A stretch of 55,477 nt of DNA from Holosporaceae bacterium 'Namur'. Lineage in GTDB: Bacteria > Pseudomonadota > Alphaproteobacteria > Rickettsiales > Midichloriaceae. Under the pieces are notes generated by a model. The model searched no databases, was not told where the DNA came from, and saw only the letters and a program-made list of their open reading frames with translations. The DNA is taken from the NCBI GenBank assembly GCA_014116815.1, contig JACGYV010000013.1:1-55477 (forward strand), written 5' to 3'. Within the stretch, counting starts at the first letter, position 1; every line of letters begins with the position of its first letter. Positions 1-8,517 of this stretch are shown here, in pieces. The position numbers were made by a program, and so were the translations under genes.

Positions 1-127
1 GCGTAAGCACTACAACGAAATTAGACCTCATAGCTCTCTAAATTACAAGCCGCCAGCCCCTAATACAATCATTAACTACATGACTTGTCACTAACTAAAA
101 ACTGGAACATATTTCGGGGGCTTGACA
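1..127 (+). mobile_element. Right end of an IS3-family insertion sequence
   Basis: The left edge holds the last codons of an IS3-type transposase followed by a G-rich end (TCGGGGGCTTGACA) ending near 127. Ends of this form, reading TGTCAAGCCCCCG inward, are typical of IS3-family inverted repeats. The rest of the element lies outside the window, so completeness and the target duplication cannot be judged. The end at 127 is inferred from the terminal sequence. It lies about 130 bp beyond the 3' end of fliQ. Confidence 0.7.
2..94 (+). CDS. IS3-family transposase, C-terminal fragment
   Basis: The 30 codons before the TAA stop encode a tail containing YNEIRPHSSLNYKPP, the conserved end of the integrase-core (rve) domain of IS3-family transposases. 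The final catalytic glutamate region and everything upstream lie outside the window. The gene is truncated by the window, not necessarily by mutation. Function would be element transposition by the OrfAB transposase. Confidence 0.8.
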   Translation, partial: RKHYNEIRPHSSLNYKPPAPNTIINYMTCH

Positions 128-256
128 AAATATTGCTTACCTCTAATTTAGGCAACAACGCCAATATCAGTTACTTTATATATCGGAAATAGTATTATAC
201 GTCTTTGATTACTAAAAAGGCTATCGGTTTTTGTTTGAAAATATCTTAAAATGCAG

Positions 257-523
257 TTAATCCAAATTGATCATAAAAGAGAACAGATGATCGCTAAAAT
301 CACTTAAGCTACTACCTATAAAAGGAAAAAGGAAAATAAGGCTTAAGAATACTACAATGACTTTCGGGACAAATGACAGAGTAGCTTCTTGAATTTGAGT
401 TAATGCCTGGAAGAGGGATATTATCAGCCCGATAAAAAGTGAAATAAGTAAAAGAGGCAAGGCTAACTTAAAGTATACCCAGATCGCCTCTTTTGCTATA
501 TCAATTATTAGATTAGGTTCCAT
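257..523 (-). CDS. fliQ: Flagellar export apparatus protein FliQ
   Basis: This 88-residue protein has two hydrophobic segments (about residues 15-40 and 50-75) and the family signature LFQALTQIQEATLSFVPK between them. FliQ sits with FliP and FliR in the inner-membrane core of the flagellar type III export gate. Its length is the family norm. The start codon overlaps the secB stop as TGATG, so it is probably translationally coupled to secB. The usual partner fliR is not next to it; an IS3-family element lies about 130 bp downstream instead. A virulence-type SctS paralogue is possible, but the sequence fits FliQ and other flagellar genes lie in the window. Confidence 0.9.
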   Translation of the reverse strand: MEPNLIIDIAKEAIWVYFKLALPLLLISLFIGLIISLFQALTQIQEATLSFVPKVIVVFLSLIFLFPFIGSSLSDFSDHLFSFMINLD

Positions 524-1005
524 CAGTTTATGACTTTGCTCTCTTCTTCTTTATTCGGTACCGCTTCATTGGCTTTCTTCTGAGAATAAAGCCCCATGAA
601 ATCAATAGGTGAAATCATAAGCGGCGGGAAGCCGCCGTCTCTGGAAACGTCGGAAATAATCCTTCGGGCATAAGGAAAAAGAATAGAAGGACAATAAACA
701 AGAAGGGTGAGTTCTTTTTCGGCGTCATTCTCAGCTTCAAGGGTAAACACTCCTCCGTAATGCAAATCAATAATGAATAAATCTGAGCCCTTAGCAGAGC
801 TCCGCACCTCAATACTCAGTACTACTTCAAAAATTAAAGGCTCCAGAGGAGTAACTAAAATATCAAGTGAGACATCCATCTGGGGTTGTTCTTCGAGCAT
901 TAAGCTCATAGGAGATTTAGGATTTTCAAATGATAAATCTTTAATATATTGTGCATTTACTACTACTGAGCTCTTTTTCTGAAGTTGCTCCGAATTATTT
1001 TCCAT
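523..1005 (-). CDS. secB: Protein-export chaperone SecB
   Basis: SecB is a cytosolic tetrameric chaperone that keeps preproteins unfolded and hands them to SecA. The 160-residue product has the family N-terminal motif NAQYIKDLSFENP and the conserved PSILFPYARRIISD and FPPLMISPIDF segments, and is close to the usual length. A GGAAG ribosome site precedes the ATG at 1005. The C-terminal tail is acidic, as expected for SecA contact. It heads a two-gene unit with fliQ and is divergent from the TIM44-like gene at 1123; in many alphaproteobacteria secB also lies beside a TIM44-like gene. Confidence 0.95.
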   Translation of the reverse strand: MENNSEQLQKKSSVVVNAQYIKDLSFENPKSPMSLMLEEQPQMDVSLDILVTPLEPLIFEVVLSIEVRSSAKGSDLFIIDLHYGGVFTLEAENDAEKELTLLVYCPSILFPYARRIISDVSRDGGFPPLMISPIDFMGLYSQKKANEAVPNKEEESKVIN

Positions 1006-1122
1006 ATTGCTTCCAAACTAATTTACTAAATTTAATTTATAGCAAATTATCTTGTACAAGACAAAGATAATCTGATAAAAATATAGTATAAATAAATTTA
1101 TAAATTTGAAAGTATTATTACT

Positions 1123-1770
1123 ATGTTGGATGTATTGATTTTAGCGGTTATTGCAGGTTTTATATTTACTAAGCTTTTTAAAACTTTAGGAAAAGTTGAA
1201 GATGGGGATGAGACAAGAACAAATGAAATAATAAAGAACTTCAAAAAGCGTCAATCCGGGGAAGATAATGCCGAAGCTGAAATTAATATTGCTTCGGCCT
1301 TTGAAGCTTCAATGTCGCAAAAAGTAAGAGATACTTTTGATAAAGCGCGAAAAATAGATCCGAAATTTAATGCGGAAAAATTTCTAAATGGAGCAAAGCA
1401 AGCATTTGAGGTGATTGTGAAGGCGTATGTAGGAGGTGATAAACCGACATTACAACAACTGCTTAGCCGTGATGTATTCAGTAGCTTTGCAAGAGAAATC
1501 GAGAGAAGAAATGAAGCGAAAGAAGTGCATGAAAATACACTTATAAGGTTTAAAGAGTGCGAAATTACCGATGCAGAGCTAAACGGTAATATTTTAACTA
1601 TTTCAGTAAAATTTATCAGTGAGCAAATTAATCTGATTAAGGATCACTTAGGCAATATTATCACGGGTGACCCTTCAAAAATTCAAACAATTCAAGATGC
1701 CTGGATTTTTGCTAAGCACCTTAAAGGTAACACTTCCATCTGGGAACTGGTAGAAACAAAAATTATATGA
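1123..1770 (+). CDS. TIM44-like domain membrane-anchored protein
   Basis: The 215-residue product has one N-terminal hydrophobic segment (about residues 2-18), a charged linker, and a C-terminal TIM44-like domain (about residues 75-215) with the pattern FLNGAKQAFEVIVKAY. In mitochondria the homologous domain ties the import motor to the translocase. The bacterial protein (sometimes called TimA) is thought to act at the inner membrane, but its role is unsettled. It is divergent from secB and overlaps mltA by ATGA, suggesting coupled translation. Family assignment is good; a link to export is inferred from the neighbours. Confidence 0.8.
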   Translation: MLDVLILAVIAGFIFTKLFKTLGKVEDGDETRTNEIIKNFKKRQSGEDNAEAEINIASAFEASMSQKVRDTFDKARKIDPKFNAEKFLNGAKQAFEVIVKAYVGGDKPTLQQLLSRDVFSSFAREIERRNEAKEVHENTLIRFKECEITDAELNGNILTISVKFISEQINLIKDHLGNIITGDPSKIQTIQDAWIFAKHLKGNTSIWELVETKII

Positions 1771-2915
1771 GTTTAAATAAGATAAAAACTCCATGGATTA
1801 TGTTTCTCTTAGTTATGATTGGGCTTAGTTCTTGTGCCCCGACCAAAACTAAAAAACAATTAAAAGAAGTGCATTTCCAGCAAGCAGCTTTCAGTGATTT
1901 AAAACACTGGGAATATGATTGTCAACTTGATGCCTTTAAAGCTTTTCAAAAATCTTGCCAAGCTATAATAAAACGCAAACCGAATAAACACATCAGCAAA
2001 CTTACTGATATCGGCGGAACCGTGAGTGATTGGATGCCTCTCTGTAATGAAGCACTAAATTCAAACTTAAAAAATAACTTAGAGGCAAGGCTATTTTTTG
2101 AAAAATGGTTTACTCCGTACAAGGTATTTGATGCTAAAATGAGTGATGTAGGTAAATTTACCGGTTATTATGAAATTGAATTAAACGGTAGCAGAAAAAA
2201 AACAAAGAAATTCAAATATCCGATATATGCTACCCCTAAAGATATTTTAAAATTAAAAGGTAAAGCTCACTTTTCGCATTCGGCAATTAATAAAGGCTTA
2301 TTAAACGGTAAAAAATTAGAAATCGCTTATACGGATAATAAAGCAAGGCTTTTCTTTATGCATATCCAAGGATCAGGGGTAATTAAATTACAGGAAGGAG
2401 GAGAGCTTAAGGTCGGTTACCATAATGAGAACGGGCATTCCTATAAGTCAATAGGCCCTCTTTTTAAAAAACATTGTAAGGATAAAATATCTTCAGCTGT
2501 TGATATGATGGTATGGCTGCATAAAAATCCAAGTGCGGGCAAAAAGATTATGGAGGAAAATCCGTCTTATGTATTTTTCCGTTCAGTTAAAGGTGATAGT
2601 CCGATAGGCGGGCAGGGCGTGCCGTTAACTTCCGAGAGATCAATTGCAATTGATGCGAAATTATATCCTTATGGAGCCCCGATTTGGGTGGAAACCACTA
2701 CCCCGAAAACTACTAACTTTCCCTCATTGGATTATAATCGTTTATTTATAGCGCAAGATACGGGCGGAGCGATTAAGGGAGCGATACGTGCGGATATATT
2801 TTACGGTAGGGGAAAAGTAGCGGAAGAGCTTGCGGGATATATGAATAATAAAGGCTCATATTATATTATGTTTCCAAAGAATATCAAGATCCCTTGTGTT
2901 TATCATGCTCATTAA
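1767..2915 (+). CDS. mltA: Membrane-bound lytic murein transglycosylase A (MltA)
   Basis: MltA cleaves peptidoglycan glycan strands to 1,6-anhydro-muropeptides at the outer membrane. The N-terminus is a lipoprotein signal with lipobox LSSC (Cys about residue 23). The MltA domain (FTGYYEIELNGS, MHIQGSGVIKL) is followed by the 3D domain ending in FIAQDTGGAIKGAIRADIFY, which carries the catalytic Asp. At 382 residues it is full length. It overlaps the TIM44-like gene by four bases. With the amidase at 51224 and alr at 52113 it indicates that the organism makes and remodels peptidoglycan. Confidence 0.93.
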   Translation: MSLNKIKTPWIMFLLVMIGLSSCAPTKTKKQLKEVHFQQAAFSDLKHWEYDCQLDAFKAFQKSCQAIIKRKPNKHISKLTDIGGTVSDWMPLCNEALNSNLKNNLEARLFFEKWFTPYKVFDAKMSDVGKFTGYYEIELNGSRKKTKKFKYPIYATPKDILKLKGKAHFSHSAINKGLLNGKKLEIAYTDNKARLFFMHIQGSGVIKLQEGGELKVGYHNENGHSYKSIGPLFKKHCKDKISSAVDMMVWLHKNPSAGKKIMEENPSYVFFRSVKGDSPIGGQGVPLTSERSIAIDAKLYPYGAPIWVETTTPKTTNFPSLDYNRLFIAQDTGGAIKGAIRADIFYGRGKVAEELAGYMNNKGSYYIMFPKNIKIPCVYHAH

Positions 2916-2978
2916 ATAATTTTGCATCTAATTTAAAAAATGGTAAAGTGGTGAAGAAATTTATATTTAGTATTCCTC

Positions 2979-3791
2979 ATGAAAATCTGGATTGTAGATG
3001 CTTTTACCTCCGAGCAATTTAAGGGTAACCCAGCGGGTGTCTGTATTGTTAAAGAATTTCCTTCTCAAGAATTAATGCAAAATATTGCAAAAGAAGTAAA
3101 TCATTCCGAGACTGCTTTTGTAAAGCCGTTGGCTAAAAATTCCTACCATATCAGGTGGTTCACTCCTAATTCCGAAGCTCCGCTCTGCGGGCATGCAACG
3201 CTTGCATCAAGCCATATCCTTATTCAAGAAGGATTACACAATGAAAATGATGAAATTAGTTTTAAGAGTTTGGCCGGGAAGCTAATTGTCAACAAAACCG
3301 GAGAATGGCTAAACTTGAATTTCCCGCTTTATAATGTAACCTCGATTGAATACTCTCCGTCAATTGCTGAAATCATTAAAATTAAACCTGTATTTGTCGG
3401 GTTTTCCGAGAATTGTATTTTTACCGAATTTGCCGATGCTAGAGAGGTAAAAGAATTAGCTCCCGATCTGGCGTTGCTTACAAAATATCAATGTCGAGCT
3501 TTGATCGCAACTTCTCGTGATGATAAATATGATTTTATTTCAAGATATTTTGCTCCTCGAGTAGGGATCAATGAGGATCCGGTATGTGCATCGGCACATT
3601 GTAGGCTTATCCCTTATTGGAGCGATAAATTGAATAAAATTGAAATGCTCGCCTATCAGGCTTCCGCAAGGGGTGGGGTGATTAAGTGTAAAAATCTCGG
3701 AAATAGGGTTTTAATTTCAGGTAAAGCTGTTACAGTAATAGTAGGTGAATTAAACTTGTTAAATATTAAAGAGTTAAGAGATGTTGCATAG
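2979..3791 (+). CDS. PhzF-family isomerase or epimerase
   Basis: The 270-residue product matches the PhzF two-fold barrel family. Visible motifs are FKGNPAGVC near the N-terminus, NHSETAFV carrying the probable catalytic Glu, LCGHATLASSHIL, and the C-terminal DPVCASAHCRLIPYW. Apart from phenazine biosynthesis most family members have unknown substrates, and no phenazine genes are seen here, so only the fold and likely isomerase chemistry are supported. Its last 11 bases overlap the next gene, the dCMP deaminase, so the two are probably co-transcribed. Confidence 0.85.
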   Translation: MKIWIVDAFTSEQFKGNPAGVCIVKEFPSQELMQNIAKEVNHSETAFVKPLAKNSYHIRWFTPNSEAPLCGHATLASSHILIQEGLHNENDEISFKSLAGKLIVNKTGEWLNLNFPLYNVTSIEYSPSIAEIIKIKPVFVGFSENCIFTEFADAREVKELAPDLALLTKYQCRALIATSRDDKYDFISRYFAPRVGINEDPVCASAHCRLIPYWSDKLNKIEMLAYQASARGGVIKCKNLGNRVLISGKAVTVIVGELNLLNIKELRDVA

Positions 3792-4296
3792 TATACACTG
3801 GGACGAATATTTTATGACTATGGCTTATTTGGTTTCAATGAAAAGCAAAGACCCGAGCACTCGTGTTGGGGCAGTAATTGTGGGACCTGATAAAGAAATA
3901 AGATCAACCGGATATAACGGATTGCCTAGAGCAATTGCAGATCATGATTACCGCTATTATGATAGAGAGTATAAATTGCTTGCGGTTAACCATGCCGAGG
4001 AAAATGCAATTTTACACTGCGCACGAATCGGGGTTTCAGCTAAAGGTTGCACAATATATACACCTTGGATACCATGTTCAAGATGTGCTAAATCAATTAT
4101 TCAAGCCGGTATTACCGAAGTGGTTTATGATGTTAATTTCCCGGGCAATCACCAAGATAACCAGGAAGATTGGAAACGTAGCATTGAAATTTCCCGTGAA
4201 CTTATGACTGAAGCTGAAGTTAAGATAAGAGAATTTAGCGGTAAAATAGTTAAAATTGAAGGTTTATATAAAGAAAAACCTTACGATCTTTTTTAG
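3781..4296 (+). CDS. dCMP deaminase family protein
   Basis: The product (171 residues) is a zinc cytidine/deoxycytidylate deaminase. It shows the HAEEN motif (zinc His and catalytic Glu) and PCSRC (two zinc Cys), with the DPSTRVGAVIVGPD and TGYNGLPR segments characteristic of dCMP deaminases. The reaction converts dCMP to dUMP, the substrate of thymidylate synthase. The flavin-dependent ThyX at 17702 would use that product, so both steps to dTMP are in this window. The start overlaps the end of the PhzF-family gene by 11 bases. ComE-like deaminases are a close alternative name. Confidence 0.88.
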   Translation: MLHSIHWDEYFMTMAYLVSMKSKDPSTRVGAVIVGPDKEIRSTGYNGLPRAIADHDYRYYDREYKLLAVNHAEENAILHCARIGVSAKGCTIYTPWIPCSRCAKSIIQAGITEVVYDVNFPGNHQDNQEDWKRSIEISRELMTEAEVKIREFSGKIVKIEGLYKEKPYDLF

Positions 4297-4413
4297 TAAT
4301 TATCAAAGTTTACGCTTTCAAGTAGCATTTTTTATATTTTCAAATTTTATTATTTATTCTTATATTTAAAATATATTATAGTGAATGAAAATTGATTAAG
4401 GAGATAGAAAAAT

Positions 4414-5262
4414 ATGACTAGAGAAGAGAAATTAATTTTTTTATATGATGCTTTTTATAAAAAATTGGGCAAAACCGCAGATCTTTTTTTTGATGAAAAA
4501 AGAATTAAACTTTTAGCAAAGGAGGCGGAAAGTACTTTAAATAAAGTGGTTGAAAATATAAAACCTCTTAGTAATAAAATTGTTGAGCAGGCTTTGAACT
4601 TTATTACCAAAGTAGCACCTGCTATAAGTGAAAAGGGCGGCTCTAAGTTACATTATGATGTAATAATCAATAACCCTAAGCTTTTGATGAAGGATTTATC
4701 TTTAGGCATGGATCCTGATATACAAGGTAAGGAGGAGGGGTTTACCCCGCTTCATTTAGCAGCTTTTGAAGGCAAAAAGGATTTAGTTGAGCTATTATTG
4801 AAATATAGAGCTGACCCTAATATATTAAGTTATGAAGATAATTATACCGCACTTCATGCGGCCTCTGTTTGTAAGGATCAGGATAATGCATTTGAGGTAG
4901 CAAAGTTATTGCTCAGGTATGGTGCAAGAACGGACTTAATTGATGATCAGGATAATAAAGCTTATGATCATGCGCTTAATAACAATGAAAATATAGCCGG
5001 TATGCTTAAAAGTACCGAAGCATCCAAAGATATATGGAGCGGGTACCATAAGATAATAAAAAGTGATGAACTGCCCGGAATTGATATAGTTGAGTTAAGG
5101 CATGCACTTAATAACAACCGGTTTGACGTGGTATATAAACTTAGCGAAGAAAACCATATAGATTATCATGAAGTAGCTGATTGGGCTAAATACCATAACT
5201 ATGAGGATAAAGTCGGTAGTATTTTGAGTATGTGCGAACACACTCACCACCATGAGCTGTAA
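4414..5262 (+). CDS. Ankyrin-repeat protein
   Basis: The 282-residue product has two clear ankyrin repeats (about residues 108-140, containing GFTPLHLAAFEGKKDLVELL, and 142-178, containing YTALHAA) and a degenerate third. The N-terminal 100 residues are charged and helical, with no signal peptide. The C-terminus ends in a histidine-rich stretch (HTHHHEL). A GGAG site precedes the ATG. Ankyrin repeats mediate protein binding, and in Rickettsiales some such proteins are secreted host effectors. Nothing here proves secretion. A hairpin with a T tract follows the stop, so it is probably monocistronic. Confidence 0.85.
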   Translation: MTREEKLIFLYDAFYKKLGKTADLFFDEKRIKLLAKEAESTLNKVVENIKPLSNKIVEQALNFITKVAPAISEKGGSKLHYDVIINNPKLLMKDLSLGMDPDIQGKEEGFTPLHLAAFEGKKDLVELLLKYRADPNILSYEDNYTALHAASVCKDQDNAFEVAKLLLRYGARTDLIDDQDNKAYDHALNNNENIAGMLKSTEASKDIWSGYHKIIKSDELPGIDIVELRHALNNNRFDVVYKLSEENHIDYHEVADWAKYHNYEDKVGSILSMCEHTHHHEL

Positions 5263-5287
5263 GAATTATTAATAAATAAAAATTACG

Positions 5288-5322
5288 GGTAATTTATATC
5301 ATTATAATTACCTTCTTTTTTT
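5288..5322 (+). terminator. Rho-independent terminator after the ankyrin gene
   Basis: Inverted arms GGTAATT (5288-5294) and AATTACC (5306-5312) flank an 11-base loop and are followed by a T-rich tract on the plus strand. It lies 26 bp after the ankyrin stop. Confidence 0.65.
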
Positions 5323-5506
5323 TAACTTCTTTCTGTATCATGGCTCTGTGGTTTTTGTGCATTGCCTAAAAATAAGTTACAAATCATACAATGAATAAAT
5401 GTATGTCAGAAGGGGCAGAGCACTCTTCTTTATGGCGCGAAGAGATAAGCTACTTTCAGAATTCTTCGAATTCCATCCATAGCAATATTTAATTTTATCT
5501 ATAGAC
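5323..5506. other. Intergenic region without a recognisable gene
   Basis: This lies between two terminators. It holds two small hairpins (CTCTTC with GAAGAG near 5423-5444, and GAATTC-TTC-GAATTC near 5458-5472) but no ORF or RNA that I recognise. A GGCTCTG at 5342 and CAGAGC at 5416 look faintly like IS ends, but no transposase remnant lies between them. Confidence 0.4.
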
Positions 5507-5536
5507 AAAAAGAGCGCTATTACCGGCGCCCTTTTT
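5507..5536 (-). terminator. Terminator between the ankyrin gene and the permease gene
   Basis: Arms at 5507-5517 and 5526-5536 pair with one mismatch through GCGC and flanking A/T runs. On the minus strand the hairpin is followed by TTTTT, placing it 27 bp after the permease stop. It could act in both directions. Confidence 0.65.
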
Positions 5537-5562
5537 TAAGTCTTAATAATTAAGATTTAAAC

Positions 5563-7041
5563 TTATAGAACTTCTTCTTTAAGTTTACCTTCATTTATGC
5601 TTTTCTGAAGGTTACTGTTAAATTGCCCGTATGCAAAGTAAATAACCAGTATAAATGAGATCCAAATACCTGCATAAATAAATGTGGTTAATGAAAGCCC
5701 GGCAATAATTTGTACGAATAATATAACCCCTGCAAGCGGAATCCATGGAACCAGCGGGCATCTAAAGCCTCTTGGAAGGTCAGGATATTTATATCTTAAG
5801 TAAAGTGTACCGAAGCATACAATCGCAAAAGTAACCATTGCACCGAAATTTGCAAGTTCAACAAGCTTATTGATTTGTAAAGTTGAACCGAGTATCGCTA
5901 TAACACCTGCCGCAAGGAAAGTTAGAATATGCGGAGTATGATACTTCTTGTGACATTTAGCTAAAGCTTTAGGCAATAAACCGTCATGAGTAACGGTATA
6001 TAGAACTCTTACCACTCCATATATTAAAACTAAAATTACCGAAGTTAAACCGGCAACCGCTCCGATTTTAATTACAGTTGAAAACCACGGCATATTCATT
6101 TTATCAACCGCAACGGCAATCGGGCTACCTACACCGAGTTCAGTATAATTTGCAACACCGGTTAGCACGCCTGATACTAAAATATAGGTAATGGTGCTGA
6201 TAAATAGAGAGCCTAAAATCCCGATCGGTAAATCTCTTTGCGGGTTTTTAGCTTCTTGTGCAGCAGTTGCAACCGCATCAAATCCTGTAAACGCCAGGAA
6301 TACTACTCCTGCTCCGCCTATAATCCCGGAGATACCGAACTCTCCGAATTTTCCTGTATTCTCAGGAATAAACGGTATCCAGTTATTTACATCGACCTTA
6401 GTTGCACCTATTGCAATAAACCCGAGCAACACGGTCATTTTAATTACAACTATAATAGTATTAATCGTTGCCGAGGCATCGGAGCCTAAAAAAACCACTA
6501 TTGCAAGTAAGCCGACAATAATTGCCGCAGGAAGATTTAAAATACATGTAACCGAAGAGCCATCCGGTAAGCTCAGCGCATTACCTGTCGGACAGGTATA
6601 CTGAGGTGCTAAAGTAATACCATAATCACCTAAAAAGCTTAGCATATAATCCGACCAACCACTGGCAACTGCCGATGCTCCTAAAATATAGGTGAGTAAA
6701 ATCATCCCTGAAATTATCCATGCTACCAATTCACCTAGCGTGGCATAGGTATATGTATAGGAACTTCCGGAAATCGGAATAGCGGAGGATAGTTCTGCAT
6801 AACATAAACCTGCACAAGCACAGGCAAGGCCGCTTAAGGCGAAAGAAATAACAACCGCAGGACCGGCATAGTGGCCTGCCGCAGTTCCGGCTAATACAAA
6901 TATTCCTGCTCCTATAATTGCTCCGATCCCAAGCATTATTAGTTGGAAAGCGCCTAAAGACCTTTCCAGGCCATCTGAGCTATTTGCTTCTTTTACTAAT
7001 TCGTCTATAGGTTTTCGAGTAAAATACCTTTTAAAACTCAT
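5563..7041 (-). CDS. APC-superfamily amino-acid permease (cationic amino-acid transporter type)
   Basis: This 492-residue integral membrane protein has about 12 hydrophobic segments. The first carries GIGAIIGAGIFVLAGTAAG, the substrate-binding unwound helix of APC transporters, and AFTGFDAVATAAQEAKNPQRD marks the region after helix 6. The arrangement matches the CAT/YfnA group of amino-acid transporters, often annotated as arginine or broad-range permeases. The substrate cannot be read from sequence. A strong AAAGGAG site precedes the ATG. It lies 27 bp behind secF on the same strand, so it may be co-transcribed. Import of host amino acids would suit an intracellular bacterium. Confidence 0.9.
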   Translation of the reverse strand: MSFKRYFTRKPIDELVKEANSSDGLERSLGAFQLIMLGIGAIIGAGIFVLAGTAAGHYAGPAVVISFALSGLACACAGLCYAELSSAIPISGSSYTYTYATLGELVAWIISGMILLTYILGASAVASGWSDYMLSFLGDYGITLAPQYTCPTGNALSLPDGSSVTCILNLPAAIIVGLLAIVVFLGSDASATINTIIVVIKMTVLLGFIAIGATKVDVNNWIPFIPENTGKFGEFGISGIIGGAGVVFLAFTGFDAVATAAQEAKNPQRDLPIGILGSLFISTITYILVSGVLTGVANYTELGVGSPIAVAVDKMNMPWFSTVIKIGAVAGLTSVILVLIYGVVRVLYTVTHDGLLPKALAKCHKKYHTPHILTFLAAGVIAILGSTLQINKLVELANFGAMVTFAIVCFGTLYLRYKYPDLPRGFRCPLVPWIPLAGVILFVQIIAGLSLTTFIYAGIWISFILVIYFAYGQFNSNLQKSINEGKLKEEVL

Positions 7042-7068
7042 TGTTATGCTCCTTTAAATTAAGCTAAA

Positions 7069-7980
7069 TTATAATTTAGTGATTTTAGTATGCTGCAGTA
7101 TTGGTGCTGCTATATATATGGACGAATAAGTACCAAAAGCAATACCTATTAACATAGCCATACTAAATCCGTAAATTACTTCACCTCCAAAGACGACTAA
7201 AGCAATACAAACAACTAAAGTGGTAAGTACCGTCATTATCGTTCTTGAAAGAGTTTCGTTTAAACTTAGGTTGATTAGTTTTGCAACATCCGTAAGTTTA
7301 TATTTTCTAAAGTTTTCTCTGATTCTGTCAAAAATCACTACCGAATCATTTATCGAATAACCGATTACGGTCAAAATCGCAGCAATGGAAGTTAAATTAA
7401 ACTCTTCACCTGAAATTATATAAAACCCTAAAGTAACAAAAGCATCATGAGCCAAAGCCAATATCGCGCCTACTCCGTATTGCCAGTTAAACCTGAACCA
7501 GATATATATCATCATGCATATTAAAGACAGCACGGTTGCTGAAATACCCTTAAATATTAAGTCTTTACCTACTTTAGGGCCGACATAATCAACTTTTCTG
7601 AATTCCACCTGCTTATCAAGGTGATGGATTAATAAATCTTTAACTTCTTCAACTTCCTGTTTCTGTTCCGCGTTATCTTTCGCTTGGATCCTAATCAAAA
7701 TTGTATCCGCTTGGCCTAAATTTTGTAAAGTTGCACCTTTGTAGCCCGCATTGCTTAATAAATCTCTAAGGTCTTTCAGCTCGACTTCTTTTGAGGTTTT
7801 TATTTCAAATATTATTCCGCCTGTAAAATCAATACCAAGGTTCAAACCTTTTACAAAAAAAAGCACGCATATTATAAGTGTTAACACTAAGCTAAATACA
7901 AATGCTATTGATTTTTTACCAATAAAATCAATCTGTGTACCGGCAGGTATTAATGTAATCGGGAACTTCATCTTTACCAA
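7069..7980 (-). CDS. secF: Protein translocase subunit SecF
   Basis: SecF partners SecD in the proton-driven subunit complex that pulls proteins across the inner membrane after SecYEG. The 303-residue protein has a first membrane helix, the periplasmic motif GIDFTGGIIFEIK, and five C-terminal helices including TVIGYSINDSVVIFDRIREN and LSRTIMTVLTTL, all conserved in SecF. secD is not adjacent upstream. The start could be Met1 or Met4, since both are ATG; Met4 gives the usual short N-terminus. Confidence 0.95.
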   Translation of the reverse strand: MVKMKFPITLIPAGTQIDFIGKKSIAFVFSLVLTLIICVLFFVKGLNLGIDFTGGIIFEIKTSKEVELKDLRDLLSNAGYKGATLQNLGQADTILIRIQAKDNAEQKQEVEEVKDLLIHHLDKQVEFRKVDYVGPKVGKDLIFKGISATVLSLICMMIYIWFRFNWQYGVGAILALAHDAFVTLGFYIISGEEFNLTSIAAILTVIGYSINDSVVIFDRIRENFRKYKLTDVAKLINLSLNETLSRTIMTVLTTLVVCIALVVFGGEVIYGFSMAMLIGIAFGTYSSIYIAAPILQHTKITKL

Positions 7981-8103
7981 AATAAAAAATAAAGCCTGAT
8001 TATATAAAAAAGATTATATATTTCAATAAAATTTATCGAGAATTTTTATCTACTGATTTTAAAAGGTGTTAAATTTGTGCTTTGCAGCTTAATTTAATTT
8101 ATT

Positions 8104-8412
8104 TTAATTATCTTTTACTTCAAAAGGTAAATTATGCAAATTTGATGAGTATATGTTATCTAAAGCAAATTCCAGTTTGTTTCTTTCTTTATAAATTTCA
8201 TACCAAACTCCGTATGTCAAAGGTTTAGGTATTTCCTTATCAAGGTTGCTCCTGCTCGTTATAGAATTGGTTGTGCTGCCTGAAGTGCTCGGTTTTTTTT
8301 GTTTAAAGTAACCGGTTATAGAAAATAATGATAACCAAAACCTTTTTAAAGAGAGCAGTCTAAATTTAGAAGGTGTAGTTTCTAAATTAGTGAATAAAGT
8401 AACTGTTGCCAT
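8104..8412 (-). CDS. Small hypothetical protein with an alphaproteobacterial DUF1127-like C-terminus
   Basis: I choose the ATG at 8412 because GAGG lies six bases before it; an upstream in-frame ATG at 8451 lacks a ribosome site. The 102-residue product is basic, with the segment LLSLKRFWLSLFSI, a Ser/Thr-rich linker, and a C-terminus PLTYGVWYEIYKERNKLEFAL. No characterised family is certain; the resemblance to short DUF1127-type proteins is weak. A palindromic site matching the CtrA consensus lies about 47 bp upstream. Expression linked to the cell cycle would follow if that site is real. Confidence 0.55.
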   Translation of the reverse strand: MATVTLFTNLETTPSKFRLLSLKRFWLSLFSITGYFKQKKPSTSGSTTNSITSRSNLDKEIPKPLTYGVWYEIYKERNKLEFALDNIYSSNLHNLPFEVKDN

Positions 8413-8458
8413 TTTATTCCTCATGCTTGATTTATTCTTGCAGGTTAACAATCAAAAG

Positions 8459-8474
8459 TTAACAAATAGTTAAC
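8459..8474 (-). promoter_or_regulatory. Candidate CtrA-binding site
   Basis: TTAACAAATAGTTAAC matches the alphaproteobacterial CtrA consensus TTAA-N7-TTAAC and, with the preceding G, reads the same consensus on the other strand. A third GTTAAC lies at 8444. It sits 47 bp upstream of the chosen start at 8412. AT-rich DNA produces the half-match often, but the doubled GTTAAC spacing is less likely by chance. No binding evidence exists here. Confidence 0.45.
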
Positions 8475-8517
8475 AAATTACTAAGAGGAAAAAAATTTTT
8501 GTTTAACTAGCCAAACT

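Noticed and set aside
5341..5440. GGCTCTG and CAGAGC blocks resembling IS ends
   Set aside because: No transposase remnant lies between them and the match to known ends covers only a few bases.
6191..6604. 137-residue frame antisense to the permease
   Set aside because: Its composition mirrors the hydrophobic permease codons and there is no ribosome site.
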